A stretch of DNA of 64,000 nt from Pseudomonas oryzae. GTDB lineage: Bacteria; Pseudomonadota; Gammaproteobacteria; Pseudomonadales; Pseudomonadaceae. A program made the translations under genes and the position numbers. Below the pieces are notes generated by a model. That model saw only the letters and a program-made list of their open reading frames with translations. It had not been told where the DNA came from and searched no databases. Positions 1 to 9,572 of this stretch are shown in pieces (position 1 is the stretch's first letter; each line of letters starts with the position of its first letter). The stretch lies in the NCBI RefSeq assembly GCF_900104805.1, contig NZ_LT629751.1, positions 3,081,001 to 3,145,000 of the forward strand, written 5' to 3'.

Positions 1-170
1 TGATCCTCAGCGGCACCAGCTCGCGGGTGCGCCTGCAGCTGCGCCGCGCCGGCATCCACCTGCACAGCCAGCAGCTGGCCTACGTGCACGACCTCGATCA
101 GGCGCGCGGCAAGGCGCTGAGGTGGCTGGAGGAGAAGGGGGAAGCGGCCGTTGCCGCCGAGTCCGCGTAG
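1..170 (+). CDS. C-terminal end of a SulP-type anion transporter (STAS domain), partial
   Basis: An open frame enters from the left edge and stops with TAG at 168-170, giving about 55 residues. The end (ILSGTSSRVRLQLRRAGIH, then a DLDQA..KALRWLE helix) looks like the last strand and helix of a STAS domain, as found at the cytoplasmic C-terminus of SulP sulfate/bicarbonate permeases. The membrane part lies outside the window, so a stand-alone STAS protein cannot be excluded. The stop codon lies inside the first copy of the hairpin repeat family that fills the gap before hpt. Confidence 0.5.
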   Translation, partial: ILSGTSSRVRLQLRRAGIHLHSQQLAYVHDLDQARGKALRWLEEKGEAAVAAESA

Positions 171-285
171 AGTGGATTAGGCTGCAAGCCGTAATCCACC
201 AACCAGGCGGCAGGCCTGGCATTACCATGCGCGACCTCGCGGTCGCGATGCTGGGTTACGCCGCTGCGCGGCTGACCCACCCTAC
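167..285. repeat. Composite intergenic hairpin repeat, copy 1 (two hairpins)
   Basis: Two imperfect palindromes fill the gap between the STAS gene and hpt. The first has arms GTGGATTA (172-179) and TAATCCAC (192-199). The second has arms TGGGTTA (252-258) and TGACCCA (273-279), followed by CCCTAC. The same pairing of a GGATTA hairpin with a GGGTTA hairpin about 50 bp later recurs at 57732-57843. It could act as a terminator or RNA stabiliser between the convergent genes; that is inference. Confidence 0.75.
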
Positions 286-293
286 CAAAGGCC

Positions 294-851
294 TCACATG
301 CCCTTGACGGCGAAGATCCCCGGCGCGTTGCGCCAGTAGCCCTTGTAGTCCATGCCGTAGCCGAAGATGTAGCGGTCGACGCAGGGCAGGCCGACGTAGC
401 TGGCGTCCATGTCCGGGCGGGCCTTGCGGTCGTGCTCCTTGTCGATCAGCACCGCGGTGTGCACCGCGCTGGCGCCGGCGTGCTTGCAGTAGTCGACGAT
501 GGCGGCCAGGGTGTGTCCCTCGTCGAAGATGTCGTCGATGATCAGCACGTCGCGGTCGATCAGCGACATCTCCGGCTTGGCCTTCCAGAACAGCTCGCCG
601 CCGCTGGTTTCGCCGCGGTAGCGGGTGGCGTGCAGGTAGGACAGCTCGAGCGGGAAATCCAGCTGCGGCAGCAGCTTGCCGGCGAAGATCAGCCCGCCGT
701 TCATCACGCAGAACACCAGCGGGTTGCGCTCGGCGAGGTCGCGGTTGATCGCCCCGGCCATACGCGCGATGGCGGCATCCAGCTCCTCGGCGGTGTACAG
801 GCAGTCGGCTTCCGCCATCACCTGGCGGATGTGGGCGAGATCGACGGACAT
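294..851 (-). CDS. hpt: Hypoxanthine-guanine phosphoribosyltransferase
   Basis: A cytoplasmic purine-salvage enzyme that joins hypoxanthine or guanine to PRPP to give IMP or GMP. The 185-residue protein carries the type I PRTase PRPP-binding motif VLIIDDIFDEGHT at about residues 102-114 and an N-terminal NGG loop near residue 51. The length is normal for bacterial Hpt. It is transcribed away from upp, leaving about 170 bp for two divergent promoters, so purine and pyrimidine salvage genes sit back to back. The end of the gene faces the repeat-filled gap at 171-293. Confidence 0.95.
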   Translation of the reverse strand: MSVDLAHIRQVMAEADCLYTAEELDAAIARMAGAINRDLAERNPLVFCVMNGGLIFAGKLLPQLDFPLELSYLHATRYRGETSGGELFWKAKPEMSLIDRDVLIIDDIFDEGHTLAAIVDYCKHAGASAVHTAVLIDKEHDRKARPDMDASYVGLPCVDRYIFGYGMDYKGYWRNAPGIFAVKGM

Positions 852-1023
852 GGACTAGGTCTCCCGGCAAGTGGGCCCGGTGCGGGCAGGCAAAGGGGGC
901 GAAAGGTACTGATCCGCCGACCATCCGGCAAGTCTCGGCGGACGGCCAGCGCGGGGTACTCGGCCAGCGGCGGGCGGATGCTTTACTCTATGCCACCTTG
1001 CCCAGTTTCGCCGGAGACCCGCC

Positions 1024-1662
1024 ATGCCAGTGCACGAAATTCGCCACCCGCTGATCCGCCACAAGCTCGGCCTGATGCGCCGCGCCGACATCAGCACGAA
1101 GAATTTCCGCGAGCTGGCCCAGGAGCTCGGCGCCCTGCTGACCTACGAGGCCACCCAGGACCTGCCGCTGGAGGACGAGCACATCGAGGGCTGGTGCGGC
1201 ACGGTCAAGGTCGAGCGCATCGCCGGCAAAAAGATCACCGTGGTGCCGATCCTGCGCGCCGGCATCGGCATGCTCGACGGCGTGCTCAGCCTGATCCCCA
1301 GCGCCAAGGTCAGCGTCATCGGCCTGGCGCGCGACGAGGAGACCCTCGAGGCGCAGACCTACCTGGAGAAGCTGGTGCCGGAGATCGACCGCCGCCTGGC
1401 GATGATCGTCGATCCGATGCTGGCCACCGGCGGCTCGCTGATCGCCACCATCGACATGCTGAAGAAGGCCGGCTGCAAGGAGATCCGCGCCCTGGTGCTG
1501 GTCGCCGCGCCCGAGGGCATCAACGCGGTGGCGGCCGCCCACCCGGAGGTGCGCATCTACACCGCCTCCATCGACGAGCGTCTCAACGAGCACGGCTACA
1601 TCATCCCCGGCCTCGGCGACGCCGGCGACAAGATCTTCGGCACCAAGCAGAAGGACGCCTGA
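1024..1662 (+). CDS. upp: Uracil phosphoribosyltransferase
   Basis: Converts uracil and PRPP to UMP in pyrimidine salvage. The 212-residue protein shows the PRPP loop [13 protein letters not shown] at about residues 127-139 and the family-typical [11 protein letters not shown] end. The ATG at 1024 is preceded by GGAG at suitable distance. The gene is followed after only two bases by uraA, so the enzyme and the transporter of its substrate form one transcription unit. Confidence 0.96.
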   Translation: MPVHEIRHPLIRHKLGLMRRADISTKNFRELAQELGALLTYEATQDLPLEDEHIEGWCGTVKVERIAGKKITVVPILRAGIGMLDGVLSLIPSAKVSVIGLARDEETLEAQTYLEKLVPEIDRRLAMIVDPMLATGGSLIATIDMLKKAGCKEIRALVLVAAPEGINAVAAAHPEVRIYTASIDERLNEHGYIIPGLGDAGDKIFGTKQKDA

Positions 1663-1664
1663 GC

Positions 1665-2951
1665 ATGGCCAACCCGCCCATCGCGCCGGCGGCCGAGCCG
1701 ACCTGGCGCCAGGCGCTGGCCGGCGCGCAGATGCTGTTCGTGGCCTTCGGCGCGCTGGTGCTGATGCCGCTGATCACCGGTCTGGATCCCAATGTCGCGC
1801 TGTTCACCGCCGGCCTCGGCACCCTGGTGTTCCACCTCGTCACCGGCGGTCGGGTGCCGGTGTTCCTCGCCTCCAGCTTCGCCTTCATCGCGCCGATCCT
1901 CGCCGCCAAGGGCGAGTTCGGCCTGCCGGCGACCATGGGCGGGCTGGCCGCGTCGGGGGTGATGTACATGCTGCTGGCCGGCGCGGTGCGCCTGAAGGGC
2001 ACCGGCTTCATCGACCGCCTGCTGCCGCCGGTGGTGATCGGCCCGGTGATCATGGCCATCGGCCTGGGCCTGGCGCCGGTGGCGGCGAACATGGCGATGG
2101 GCAAGTCCGGCGACGGCAGCAGCGTGCTGGTGCCCTACGCCACCGCGCTGTGGATCTCCCTGCCGGCGCTGGCCACCACGCTGATCGTCGCGGTGCTCGG
2201 TCGCGGCCTGCTGCGGCTGATCCCGATCCTGTTCGGCGTCGCGGTCGGCTACGCCATGGCCTTCCTGCTCGGCGCGGTCGACACCGCCGGCGTCGCCGCG
2301 GCGCCCTGGCTGGCGATGCCGGCCTTCGTCGCCCCGGAGCTGCACTGGGGCGCCATCCTGTTCATGCTGCCGGTGGCCATCGCCCCGGCCATCGAGCACA
2401 TCGGCGACGTGCTGGCGATCGGCAGCGTGACCGGCAAGAACTACCTGCAGAAGCCCGGCCTGCACCGCACCCTGCTCGGCGACGGCCTGGCCACCAGCGG
2501 CGCCGCGCTGCTCGGCGGGCCGCCCAACACCACCTACTCGGAGGTGACCGGCGCGGTGATGCTGACCCGCAACTTCAACCCGCGGATCATGCTGTGGGCG
2601 GCGATCATCGCCATCGTGCTGGCCTTCGTCGGCAAGTTCGGCGCCGCGCTGCAGAGCATCCCGGTGCCGGTGATGGGCGGCATCCTCTGCCTGCTGTTCG
2701 GCTCCATCGCGGTGGTCGGCATGAACACCCTGATCCGCAACCAGATCGACCTGTCCGAGCCGCGCAACCTGGTGATAGTCGCGGTGACCCTGGTGTTCGG
2801 CATCGGCGGCATGGTGATCGGCGACAGCGGCATGGGCCTCAAGGGCATCTCGCTATGCGGTATCGTGGCGATCCTGCTCAACCTGCTGCTGCCCGGCGCG
2901 GGCGGCTGGCACATCAAGGCACTCGATGGACAAGACGCGAAACATGACTGA
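1665..2951 (+). CDS. uraA: Uracil/xanthine permease of the NCS2 family
   Basis: An inner-membrane proton symporter for uracil, 428 residues, made almost entirely of hydrophobic helices. NCS2 signatures are visible: VFLASSFAFIAP in the first third, then PVAIAPAIEHIGDV with the conserved glutamate, and GGPPNTTYSE after it. The ATG at 1665 lies two bases after the upp stop, which implies coupled translation. The pairing upp-uraA is the classic uracil-uptake unit because UMP formation pulls uracil inward. The 3' end overlaps the next gene by 8 bp. Confidence 0.94.
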   Translation: MANPPIAPAAEPTWRQALAGAQMLFVAFGALVLMPLITGLDPNVALFTAGLGTLVFHLVTGGRVPVFLASSFAFIAPILAAKGEFGLPATMGGLAASGVMYMLLAGAVRLKGTGFIDRLLPPVVIGPVIMAIGLGLAPVAANMAMGKSGDGSSVLVPYATALWISLPALATTLIVAVLGRGLLRLIPILFGVAVGYAMAFLLGAVDTAGVAAAPWLAMPAFVAPELHWGAILFMLPVAIAPAIEHIGDVLAIGSVTGKNYLQKPGLHRTLLGDGLATSGAALLGGPPNTTYSEVTGAVMLTRNFNPRIMLWAAIIAIVLAFVGKFGAALQSIPVPVMGGILCLLFGSIAVVGMNTLIRNQIDLSEPRNLVIVAVTLVFGIGGMVIGDSGMGLKGISLCGIVAILLNLLLPGAGGWHIKALDGQDAKHD

Positions 2952-3660
2952 CGCAAGCCGCCCCACCCACAAGCCGCGCCCGCTGATCGACCTGGCGGTG
3001 AGCATCCTGCTGCCCTCGGCGGTGCTGATGAAGCTGAGCAGCCCCGAGCGCCTAGGCGCCGACGGCGCGCTGCTGCTGGCGCTGGCCTTCCCGCTGGGCT
3101 GGGGCGCCTTCGAGCTGCTGCGCTACCGCAAGTTCAACTTCATCGCCCTGCTCGGCCTGGTCAGCGTGCTGCTCACCGGCGGCATCGGCCTGCTGCAGCT
3201 GGACAGCCGCTGGCTGGCGGTCAAGGAAGCGACCATCCCCGGCATCATCGGCCTGGCCGTGCTGTTCTCCACGCGCACCAGCAAGCCGCTGATCTACAGC
3301 CTGCTGTACAACCCCAGCGTGCTCGACGTCGAGCGCATCCAGCGGCAGCTGGCGGCGCACGGGCAGACCGCCGCCTTCGAGCGCCGCCTGCTCAACGCCA
3401 CCTACTGGCTGAGCGCCACCTTCTTCTTCTCGGCGGCGATGAACTACATCCTCGCCCGCTGGCTGGTCACCAGCCCGGCCGGCAGCGAGGCGTTCAACGC
3501 CGAGCTGGCGCACATGAACCTGCTCAGCTACCCGATGATCGCCATCCCCTCGATGCTGATGCTGCTGGCGATCCTCTACTACCTGTGGCGCACCATCCAC
3601 GACCTCACCGGGCTGAGCCTGGAGGAGATCATGGCGGCGCAGCACCGCGACAAGCACTGA
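2944..3660 (+). CDS. VC0807-type integral membrane protein of unknown function
   Basis: A protein of 238 residues if started at ATG 2944, which overlaps the uraA stop by 8 bp. An in-frame ATG at 2926 would add six residues. About six hydrophobic segments are seen, with the family-like stretch YRKFNFIALLGLVSVLLTGG near residues 60-80 and conserved-looking charged residues between helices. I recognise it as the VC0807-like group, whose function is unknown. Its tight junction with uraA suggests co-transcription. No enzymatic motif is visible. Confidence 0.75.
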   Translation: MTDASRPTHKPRPLIDLAVSILLPSAVLMKLSSPERLGADGALLLALAFPLGWGAFELLRYRKFNFIALLGLVSVLLTGGIGLLQLDSRWLAVKEATIPGIIGLAVLFSTRTSKPLIYSLLYNPSVLDVERIQRQLAAHGQTAAFERRLLNATYWLSATFFFSAAMNYILARWLVTSPAGSEAFNAELAHMNLLSYPMIAIPSMLMLLAILYYLWRTIHDLTGLSLEEIMAAQHRDKH

Positions 3661-3680
3661 GCGGCGGGAAAGAAATGACC

Positions 3681-3705
3681 GAGCGGCGCCCATTCGGCGC
3701 CGCTC
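3681..3705. terminator. Perfect hairpin after the VC0807-like gene
   Basis: GAGCGGCGCC and GGCGCCGCTC form a perfect 10-bp stem around the loop CATTC, 20 bp after the stop at 3660. No T-tract follows, so an intrinsic terminator is only one possibility. Confidence 0.45.
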
Positions 3706-3710
3706 TCGCA

Positions 3711-3716
3711 TAGAAT
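3711..3716 (+). promoter_or_regulatory. Candidate -10 box for the Hsp70 gene
   Basis: TAGAAT lies about 30 bp before the start at 3746 and after the hairpin at 3681-3705. The -35 region is not clear. Confidence 0.35.
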
Positions 3717-3745
3717 GCGCGGCCGTTTTTCCCGGAGCCGCTCCC

Positions 3746-5011
3746 ATGACCCTCGCCTCGCCCGCCCGCGCCTGCGGCATCGACTTCGGCACCTCCAACT
3801 CCACCGTCGGCTGGCTGCGTCCCGGCGCCAGCAACCTGATCGCCCTGGAGGACGGCAAGGACACCCTGCCCTCGGTGCTGTTCTTCAACTTCGAGGAGCA
3901 GCGTCCGGCCTTCGGCCGCCAGGCCCTCGGCGAGTATCTGGACGGCTACGAGGGGCGCCTGATGCGCTCGCTGAAGAGCCTGCTCGGCTCGCCGCTGCTC
4001 AGCAGCGCCACCACCGTGCTGGGCAGCGCGCTGCCGTTCACCCAGATCCTCGGCCTGTTCCTCGGCGAACTGAAGCAGCGCGCCGAGGCCGCCGCCGGCC
4101 GCGAGTTCGAGCAGGTGGTGCTCGGCCGTCCGGTGTTCTTCGTCGACGACGACCCGGCCGCCGACCGCGAGGCCGCCGACACCCTGATCGAGGTCGCCCG
4201 CACGCTGGGCTTCAAGGACATCTCCTTCCAGTACGAGCCGATCGCCGCGGCCTTCGACTACGAGGCCGGCATCGACCGCGAGGAGCTGGTGCTGATCGTC
4301 GACATCGGCGGCGGCACCTCGGACTTCTCGCTGGTGCGCCTGTCGCCCGCGCGCCGCGTCCTGGCCGAGCGCCAGGCCGACATCCTCGCCACCGGCGGCG
4401 TGCACATCGGCGGCACCGACTTCGACCGCCAGCTCAGCCTGGCCGGGGTGATGCCGCTGTTCGGCTACGGCAGCCGGATGAAGAGCGACGCGCTGATGCC
4501 GACCAGCCACCACATCAACCTGGCCACCTGGCACACCATCAACGCGGTGTACGCACAGAAGTCGCGGATCGCCCTGGAGAACATGCGCTACGACATCCAG
4601 GATCCGACCGGCATCGACCGCATGCTGCGCCTGATCGAGCAGCGTGCCGGCCACTGGCTGGCCATCGAGGTGGAGGACAGCAAGATCGCCCTGACCGAGC
4701 AGGAGAGCCGCAGCATCGACTTTTCGCGCATCGAGGCGGGCCTGGCCGCCACCCTGACCCGGCCGCTGTTCGAGGAGGCCATCGCCGGCTCGCTCGAGCG
4801 CATCAATGCCAGCATCGAGCAGCTGCTGAGCGATGCCGGGGTCCGTGCCGAGGAAGTCGACACGCTGTTCTTCACCGGCGGCTCGAGCGGCATCCCGGCC
4901 CTGCGCCAGCACGTCGCCACGCGCCTGCCCAACGCCCGTGCGGTGGAAGGCAACCGCTTCGGCGGCATCGGCAGCGGCCTGGCCATCGAGGCCGGCAAGC
5001 GCTACGGCTGA
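3746..5011 (+). CDS. yegD: Hsp70-family ATPase of the YegD type
   Basis: A 421-residue actin-fold protein. The phosphate-1 loop GIDFGTSNS is near residues 12-20 and the second phosphate loop VDIGGGTSDFS near 185-196. The adenosine-side signature FFTGGSSGIP lies near 375. The substrate-binding and lid domains of DnaK are absent, which fits the short YegD group whose role is poorly defined. The ATG at 3746 follows GGAG. The gene appears to stand alone, with a candidate -10 (TAGAAT) upstream and a 176-bp gap downstream. Confidence 0.85.
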   Translation: MTLASPARACGIDFGTSNSTVGWLRPGASNLIALEDGKDTLPSVLFFNFEEQRPAFGRQALGEYLDGYEGRLMRSLKSLLGSPLLSSATTVLGSALPFTQILGLFLGELKQRAEAAAGREFEQVVLGRPVFFVDDDPAADREAADTLIEVARTLGFKDISFQYEPIAAAFDYEAGIDREELVLIVDIGGGTSDFSLVRLSPARRVLAERQADILATGGVHIGGTDFDRQLSLAGVMPLFGYGSRMKSDALMPTSHHINLATWHTINAVYAQKSRIALENMRYDIQDPTGIDRMLRLIEQRAGHWLAIEVEDSKIALTEQESRSIDFSRIEAGLAATLTRPLFEEAIAGSLERINASIEQLLSDAGVRAEEVDTLFFTGGSSGIPALRQHVATRLPNARAVEGNRFGGIGSGLAIEAGKRYG

Positions 5012-5047
5012 GCCGCCGGGCGGCTGGGCTTGGGAATGCAAACCATC

Positions 5048-5053
5048 TAGAAT
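5048..5053 (+). promoter_or_regulatory. Candidate -10 box overlapping the CRP/Vfr-like site
   Basis: TAGAAT at 5048-5053 has a weak -35-like CTGGGC 18 bp upstream (5024-5029). Its last T is the first base of the TGTGA half-site, so binding there would cover the promoter. Confidence 0.35.
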
Positions 5054-5068
5054 GTGACTGCCGTCACA
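5053..5068. promoter_or_regulatory. Perfect CRP/Vfr-type binding site
   Basis: TGTGA-CTGCCG-TCACA matches the CRP half-site consensus TGTGA-N6-TCACA at every defined position. Vfr is the Pseudomonas CRP homologue and can use CRP sites. It lies 120 bp before the GGDEF-EAL gene at 5188 and overlaps a candidate -10, a position that would favour repression. The role is inference. Confidence 0.65.
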
Positions 5069-5187
5069 TGGCAGGCGCCGCGTCCAGCGCGGCCCGCCGC
5101 TGACGGTTCGGCGCGGCCGGTCGCGCGCGAAATCCCGTCCCGGCCGCAGTTCAGGGACCGGAATCCCAGGTACAGGGCGTACGCTGC

Positions 5188-7698
5188 ATGGCGATGAACG
5201 ACAACAACCTCATGCGTCTGCAGCTGTTCGGCATGCTGGCGCTGGTGTTCGTGCTCACCCTGGCGCTGGGCGGTTACCTCACCGTGCAGCAGTCGCGCAG
5301 CTTCCGCGCGCAAAGCGCCACCCTGGAGGCCGCCGCCCTCGACGAGCAGGCCGCGCTGCTCGAGTCCTCGCTGAGCACCCTGCACGACCAGCTCGATCTG
5401 CTGCGCGACAGCGCCGAGCAGGTGCTGCGCCGCAAGGTCCGCGAGCAGGTCGACGATGCCGTGCAGCTCGCCCGGGCCATCTACCGCAACGAGCACGGCC
5501 GCCGCCCGGACGGCGAGGTACGCCGGCTGATCGTGGAGAGCCTGCGGCCGCTGCGTTTCTTCGACGGCAACGGCTACTTCTTCATCGACGACCTGGCCGG
5601 CAACTGCGTGCTGCTGCCGATCAGCCCCGAGCGCGAGGGCACCTCGCTGCTCGACAACCGCGACGCCGATGGCCGCTACGTCATGCGCGACCTGCTGGCC
5701 GCGGTGAGTAACCCGAGCCGGCGCGGCTTCACCCGCTACCGCTGGTACCGGCCGGGCTACGATCGCGAAATGGCGGAGAAGATCGCCTATGTGCGGGTGT
5801 TCGAGCCTTTCGGCTGGCTGATCGGCACCGGCGAATACCTCTACAAGATCGAGGAAGAGCTGCAGCAGCAGGCCCTGCGCCAGCTGCGCGCCACGCGCAT
5901 TGGCAAGAACGGCTACGTCGCCGTCATCCATCGCGACGGTCGGGTGCTGCTGTCACCGAGCAACCCGAGCGCCGAGGGGCGCCACGTGGACGAGTTGCCG
6001 GAGGACGAACGCGCGGTGATCCACAGCATCCTCGAGACCAGCCGCCAGGGCGGCGGCCTGACCCGCTACCACTGGCGCAGCCTCACCGCCCCCGATCTGG
6101 AGAGCAAGCTGTCGCTGGTCAGCAACCTCGACGAGTGGGGCTGGATCCTGGTCAGCGGCGTGTACATCGACGATCTGCAGGCCGACCTGGCGCAGCGCCG
6201 GCGCGAGCTGGAACGCAGCCTGCACGAGGGCTACCGCACCACCGCCCTGGCCCTGGTGCTGGTGATGCTGCTCGCCCTGCTTCTCGCCTTCGGCCTGTCG
6301 CGCTGGCTGAGCCACCGCTTCACCCGCTACCAGCGCGACATCGACGCCGGCCACGCGCACCTGCGCCGCTGGGCCGAGTCCGACCCGCTGACCCAGTTGC
6401 CCAACCGCACCAGCCTGCGCGCCCGCCTCGACGAGGCCATCGTCTACGCCGAACGCGACGGCCTGAGCTTCGCCCTGCTGTTCATCGATCTCGACCGTTT
6501 CAAGAACATCAACGACTCGCTCGGCCATGCCGTCGGCGACGAACTGCTGATCCAGGTGGCGCAGCGGCTGAGCGCCGCCCTGCGCATCAGCGACACGGTC
6601 AGCCGTCTGGGTGGCGACGAGTTCGTCGTGCTGCTGGAGAACCTCACCAGCAGCAACCAGGCGGCGCAGGTGGCCAGCGCCCTGCTGCAGGCCAGCAGCG
6701 GCCTGTACAGCGTCGGCGGGCGCGAGCTGGCGATCACCATGAGCATCGGCATCGCCATGTTCCCCGCCGACGGCCGCGACGGCGAAACCCTGCTGAAGAA
6801 CGCCGACGCCGCCATGTACCATGCCAAGTCGACCGGGCGGAACAACTTCCAGTTCTTCGCCGCAGCGATGAACACCCGGGTCAGCGAGCACCTGGAGCTG
6901 GAAAACGCCTTGCGCCAGGCGCTGGCGCGCGGCGAGATCAGCCTGCACTACCAGCCGCTGGTCGACCTCACCAGCGGCGAGCTGAGCGGCTGCGAGGCGC
7001 TGATGCGCTGGCATAGCCCGACCCTCGGTCAGGTGCCGCCGGACAAGTTCATCCCCATCGCCGAGGACAGCGGCCTGATCCTCGGCCTCGGCGAGTGGGC
7101 GCTCAACGAGGCCTGCCGCCAGGTCGCGGCCTGGATCGCCGAGGGTCTGCCCCCCCTGCCGGTATCGGTGAACGTGTCGGCGGTGCAGTTCCGCCACGGC
7201 GACCTCGCCCGGCAGGTCGAGGACGCCCTGCAGCGCAGCGGCCTGCCCGCCCACCTGCTGGAGCTGGAGCTGACCGAAAGCGTGCTGGCGGAGAACCGCG
7301 CCCAGGTCGGCCACACCCTGCACAGCCTCAAGCGCCTGGGCGTGCGCCTGGCGATGGACGACTTCGGCACCGGCTACTCGTCGCTGAGCTACCTCAAGCA
7401 CTTCAAGCTCGACACGCTGAAGATCGATCGCTCGTTCGTCAGCGGCCTGCCGCGGGACAGGGATGCCACGGCGCTGACCACCGCGATCATCGGCATGGCC
7501 CGCGCGCTGGGCATGACCTGCATCGCCGAGGGCATCGAGACCGCCGCGCAGCGCGAGTTCCTGCGCCAGCAGGACTGCGCGCGCGGCCAGGGCTACTTCT
7601 TCTCGCGGCCGCTGTCGGCCGAAGCGCTGGGCGCGCTGCTGGCCAGCCGCCGCGCGGATGACCCGGCGGCCGGCGGGACTACCTCGCTCAGTACCTGA
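5188..7698 (+). CDS. Membrane Cache-GGDEF-EAL cyclic-di-GMP enzyme
   Basis: An 836-residue sensor for c-di-GMP turnover. A membrane helix near residues 12-32 is followed by a periplasmic region of about 300 residues with two Cache-like repeats ([12 protein letters not shown] and [11 protein letters not shown] each begin one). A second helix lies near 350-373, then a GGDEF domain and an EAL domain. The GGDEF motif is intact near 474-479, with an RxxD inhibitory site (RISD) five residues before it. The EAL domain keeps [21 protein letters not shown] and AEGIET, so both activities look possible. The start may be ATG 5188 or 5194; no strong ribosome site decides. The 3' end overlaps that of orn by 11 bp. 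Confidence 0.9.
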   Translation: MAMNDNNLMRLQLFGMLALVFVLTLALGGYLTVQQSRSFRAQSATLEAAALDEQAALLESSLSTLHDQLDLLRDSAEQVLRRKVREQVDDAVQLARAIYRNEHGRRPDGEVRRLIVESLRPLRFFDGNGYFFIDDLAGNCVLLPISPEREGTSLLDNRDADGRYVMRDLLAAVSNPSRRGFTRYRWYRPGYDREMAEKIAYVRVFEPFGWLIGTGEYLYKIEEELQQQALRQLRATRIGKNGYVAVIHRDGRVLLSPSNPSAEGRHVDELPEDERAVIHSILETSRQGGGLTRYHWRSLTAPDLESKLSLVSNLDEWGWILVSGVYIDDLQADLAQRRRELERSLHEGYRTTALALVLVMLLALLLAFGLSRWLSHRFTRYQRDIDAGHAHLRRWAESDPLTQLPNRTSLRARLDEAIVYAERDGLSFALLFIDLDRFKNINDSLGHAVGDELLIQVAQRLSAALRISDTVSRLGGDEFVVLLENLTSSNQAAQVASALLQASSGLYSVGGRELAITMSIGIAMFPADGRDGETLLKNADAAMYHAKSTGRNNFQFFAAAMNTRVSEHLELENALRQALARGEISLHYQPLVDLTSGELSGCEALMRWHSPTLGQVPPDKFIPIAEDSGLILGLGEWALNEACRQVAAWIAEGLPPLPVSVNVSAVQFRHGDLARQVEDALQRSGLPAHLLELELTESVLAENRAQVGHTLHSLKRLGVRLAMDDFGTGYSSLSYLKHFKLDTLKIDRSFVSGLPRDRDATALTTAIIGMARALGMTCIAEGIETAAQREFLRQQDCARGQGYFFSRPLSAEALGALLASRRADDPAAGGTTSLST

Positions 7699-8230
7699 TG
7701 AAGTGTTCGCGGTAGTGGCGCAGCTCGGCGATGGAGTCGCGGATGTCGTCCAGCGCCAGGTGGCTGCTGTTCTTCTTGAAGGACTCCCTGACCGCCGGCG
7801 CCCAGCGCGCGGCCAGCTCCTTGAGGGTGGAGACGTCGATGTTGCGGTAGTGGAAGAAGGCCTCCAGCCGCGGCATGTAGCGCACCAGGAAACGGCGGTC
7901 CTGGCCGATGCTGTTGCCGCACATCGGCGACACGCCTTCCGGCACCCACTGGCGGAGGAACTCGAGGGTCAGCCGCTCGGCCTCGGCCTCGTCGAGGCGG
8001 CTGTCGCGCACCCGCTGGGTCAACCCGCTCTTGCCGTGCTGCTCGATGCACCAGGCATTCATGTTGGCCAGCACCTCGTCGCTCTGGTGGATCACCAGGC
8101 TCGGCCCCTCGGCCAGCACGTTGAGCTGCGAGTCGGTGACTATGGTTGCCATCTCCAGGATGACGTCGGTGTCCGGCTCCAGACCGGTCATTTCCAGGTC
8201 GATCCAGATCAGGTTCTGCGGGTTCTGCAT
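7688..8230 (-). CDS. orn: Oligoribonuclease
   Basis: A DEDDh 3'-5' exonuclease of 180 residues that degrades RNA dinucleotides, including pGpG, the product of EAL phosphodiesterases. Catalytic residues are visible: D11 and E13 in [10 protein letters not shown]111 in [11 protein letters not shown]156 and D161 near the end. The ATG is preceded by GAGG. It converges on the GGDEF-EAL gene with an 11-bp overlap of the two coding ends, and diverges from rsgA as in other pseudomonads. Confidence 0.97.
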   Translation of the reverse strand: MQNPQNLIWIDLEMTGLEPDTDVILEMATIVTDSQLNVLAEGPSLVIHQSDEVLANMNAWCIEQHGKSGLTQRVRDSRLDEAEAERLTLEFLRQWVPEGVSPMCGNSIGQDRRFLVRYMPRLEAFFHYRNIDVSTLKELAARWAPAVRESFKKNSSHLALDDIRDSIAELRHYREHFIRY

Positions 8231-8256
8231 GGCGGGGATCCTCGGTTGGTCCGCGC

Positions 8257-8262
8257 ATTCTA
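8257..8262 (-). promoter_or_regulatory. Candidate -10 box for orn
   Basis: Read on the minus strand this is TAGAAT, 27 bp before the orn start. The neighbouring TAGACT on the plus strand at about 8300-8305 could serve rsgA, so the 104-bp gap would hold two divergent promoters. Confidence 0.4.
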
Positions 8263-8334
8263 GCAGGCCGCGGGCGGCCTCCTGCGGCGCCCTGGCGTGC
8301 TAGACTCGCCGCCGAATTCATCCACGGAAGCATC

Positions 8335-9366
8335 ATGGCCAAACGCCAACTGACCCGCCGGCAGAGCTGGCGCATCGAGAAGATCCAGGAGGAGCGCGCC
8401 GCCCGCGCCGCCAAGCGCGAATCGCGCGCGGTGGAGGAGCTGGAAGGCGGCGACCTCGGTGCCGAACAGAACGGCCTGGTGATCGCCCACTTCGGCGTGC
8501 AGGTCGAGGTCGAGGCGCTCGACGGCGAGCTGGCCGGCCAGGTATTCCGCTGCCATCTGCGCGCCAACCTGCCACCCCTGGTCACCGGCGACCGCGTGGT
8601 CTGGCGGGCGGGCAACCAGGGCATCGGCGTGATCGTCGCGCAGCTGCCGCGCGCGTCCGAGCTGTGCCGCCCGGACATGCGCGGCGTGCTCAAGCCGGTG
8701 GCGGCCAACGTCGACCAGATCGTCATCGTCTTCGCCCCGCTGCCCGAGCCGCACGCCAACCTGATCGACCGCTACCTGATCGCCGCCGATCACGCCGGCA
8801 TCCAGCCGCTGCTGCTGATGAACAAGGCCGACCTGATCGACGAGCACAACGCCGCCCGTCTCGACGCCCTGCTGGATGTCTACCGCGCCCTCGGCTACCC
8901 GCTGCTGGAGGTCTCCGCGCACAACGGCAACGCCCTGGACGAGCTGCGCGCCCGCCTCGACGGGCGGATCAGCGTGTTCGTCGGTCAGTCCGGGGTCGGC
9001 AAGTCGTCGCTGGTCAACACCCTGCTGCCCGGCGTCGACCTGCGCGTCGGCGCGCTGTCCGAGCTGACCGGCAAGGGCACCCACACCACCACCACCGCGC
9101 GGCTGTTCCACTTCCCCGGCGGCGGCGACCTGATCGACTCGCCCGGCATCCGCGAGTTCAGCCTCGGCCACGTCACCCGTGCCGACGTCGAGGATGGCTT
9201 CATCGAGTTCCGCGAGCTGCTCGGCCGCTGCCGCTTCCGCGACTGCCAGCACGACCGCGAGCCCGGCTGCGCCCTGCTCGGCGCGCTCGCAGAAGGCCGC
9301 ATCCATCCGCAGCGCCTGGCCAGCTACCGGCACATCATCGCCAGCCTGCCCAAGGACGAGTATTGA
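8335..9366 (+). CDS. rsgA: Ribosome small-subunit-dependent GTPase RsgA
   Basis: A 343-residue late 30S assembly factor with GTPase motifs in circularly permuted order. NKAD (G4) near residue 163 comes first, then SAHN (G5), the P-loop GQSGVGKSS near 217-225 and DSPGIREF (G3). The zinc-binding end [14 protein letters not shown] is also present. An N-terminal basic stretch and an OB-fold region precede the GTPase. Length and motifs are normal. It is divergent from orn. Confidence 0.96.
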   Translation: MAKRQLTRRQSWRIEKIQEERAARAAKRESRAVEELEGGDLGAEQNGLVIAHFGVQVEVEALDGELAGQVFRCHLRANLPPLVTGDRVVWRAGNQGIGVIVAQLPRASELCRPDMRGVLKPVAANVDQIVIVFAPLPEPHANLIDRYLIAADHAGIQPLLLMNKADLIDEHNAARLDALLDVYRALGYPLLEVSAHNGNALDELRARLDGRISVFVGQSGVGKSSLVNTLLPGVDLRVGALSELTGKGTHTTTTARLFHFPGGGDLIDSPGIREFSLGHVTRADVEDGFIEFRELLGRCRFRDCQHDREPGCALLGALAEGRIHPQRLASYRHIIASLPKDEY

Positions 9367-9375
9367 GCAGGAGTC

Positions 9376-9546
9376 CTGCGTAGGCTGGACAACGGCGCAG
9401 CCTTGTCCTCCATGGTCAGGCTCACTACTGCCGGTTTTGCGCAACAGCCAGTCCTGCGTAGGGTAGAAAACCCGCGCAGCGGTTTTCTACCGACTCACGC
9501 CGCAGCCTGACTGGTGGACAAGCGCTGCGCGCGTTGTCCACCCTAC
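9376..9546. repeat. Composite intergenic hairpin repeat, copy 2 (three hairpins)
   Basis: Three hairpins of one family lie in the rsgA-rhdA gap. GGACAA (9387-9392) pairs with TTGTCC (9403-9408). GTAGAAAACC (9463-9472) pairs perfectly with GGTTTTCTAC (9481-9490). GGTGGACAA (9513-9521) pairs with TTGTCCACC (9534-9542) and runs into CTAC. The loops contain CGGCGCAG, CGCGCAGC and GCGCTGCGCGCG. In P. aeruginosa I recall motB-motA at this place; here there is only this repeat block. Confidence 0.8.
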
Positions 9547-9566
9547 GGCGCGCCGGCGCATTTCAG

Positions 9567-9572
9567 TACACT
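9567..9572 (+). promoter_or_regulatory. Candidate -10 box for rhdA
   Basis: TACACT lies about 30 bp before the rhdA start. No convincing -35 is seen at 16-18 bp. Confidence 0.3.

Noticed and set aside
432-1664. Long 5' extension of the uraA frame running through hpt and upp
   Set aside because: It overlaps two clear genes; the uraA homology begins at 1665 directly after the upp stop.
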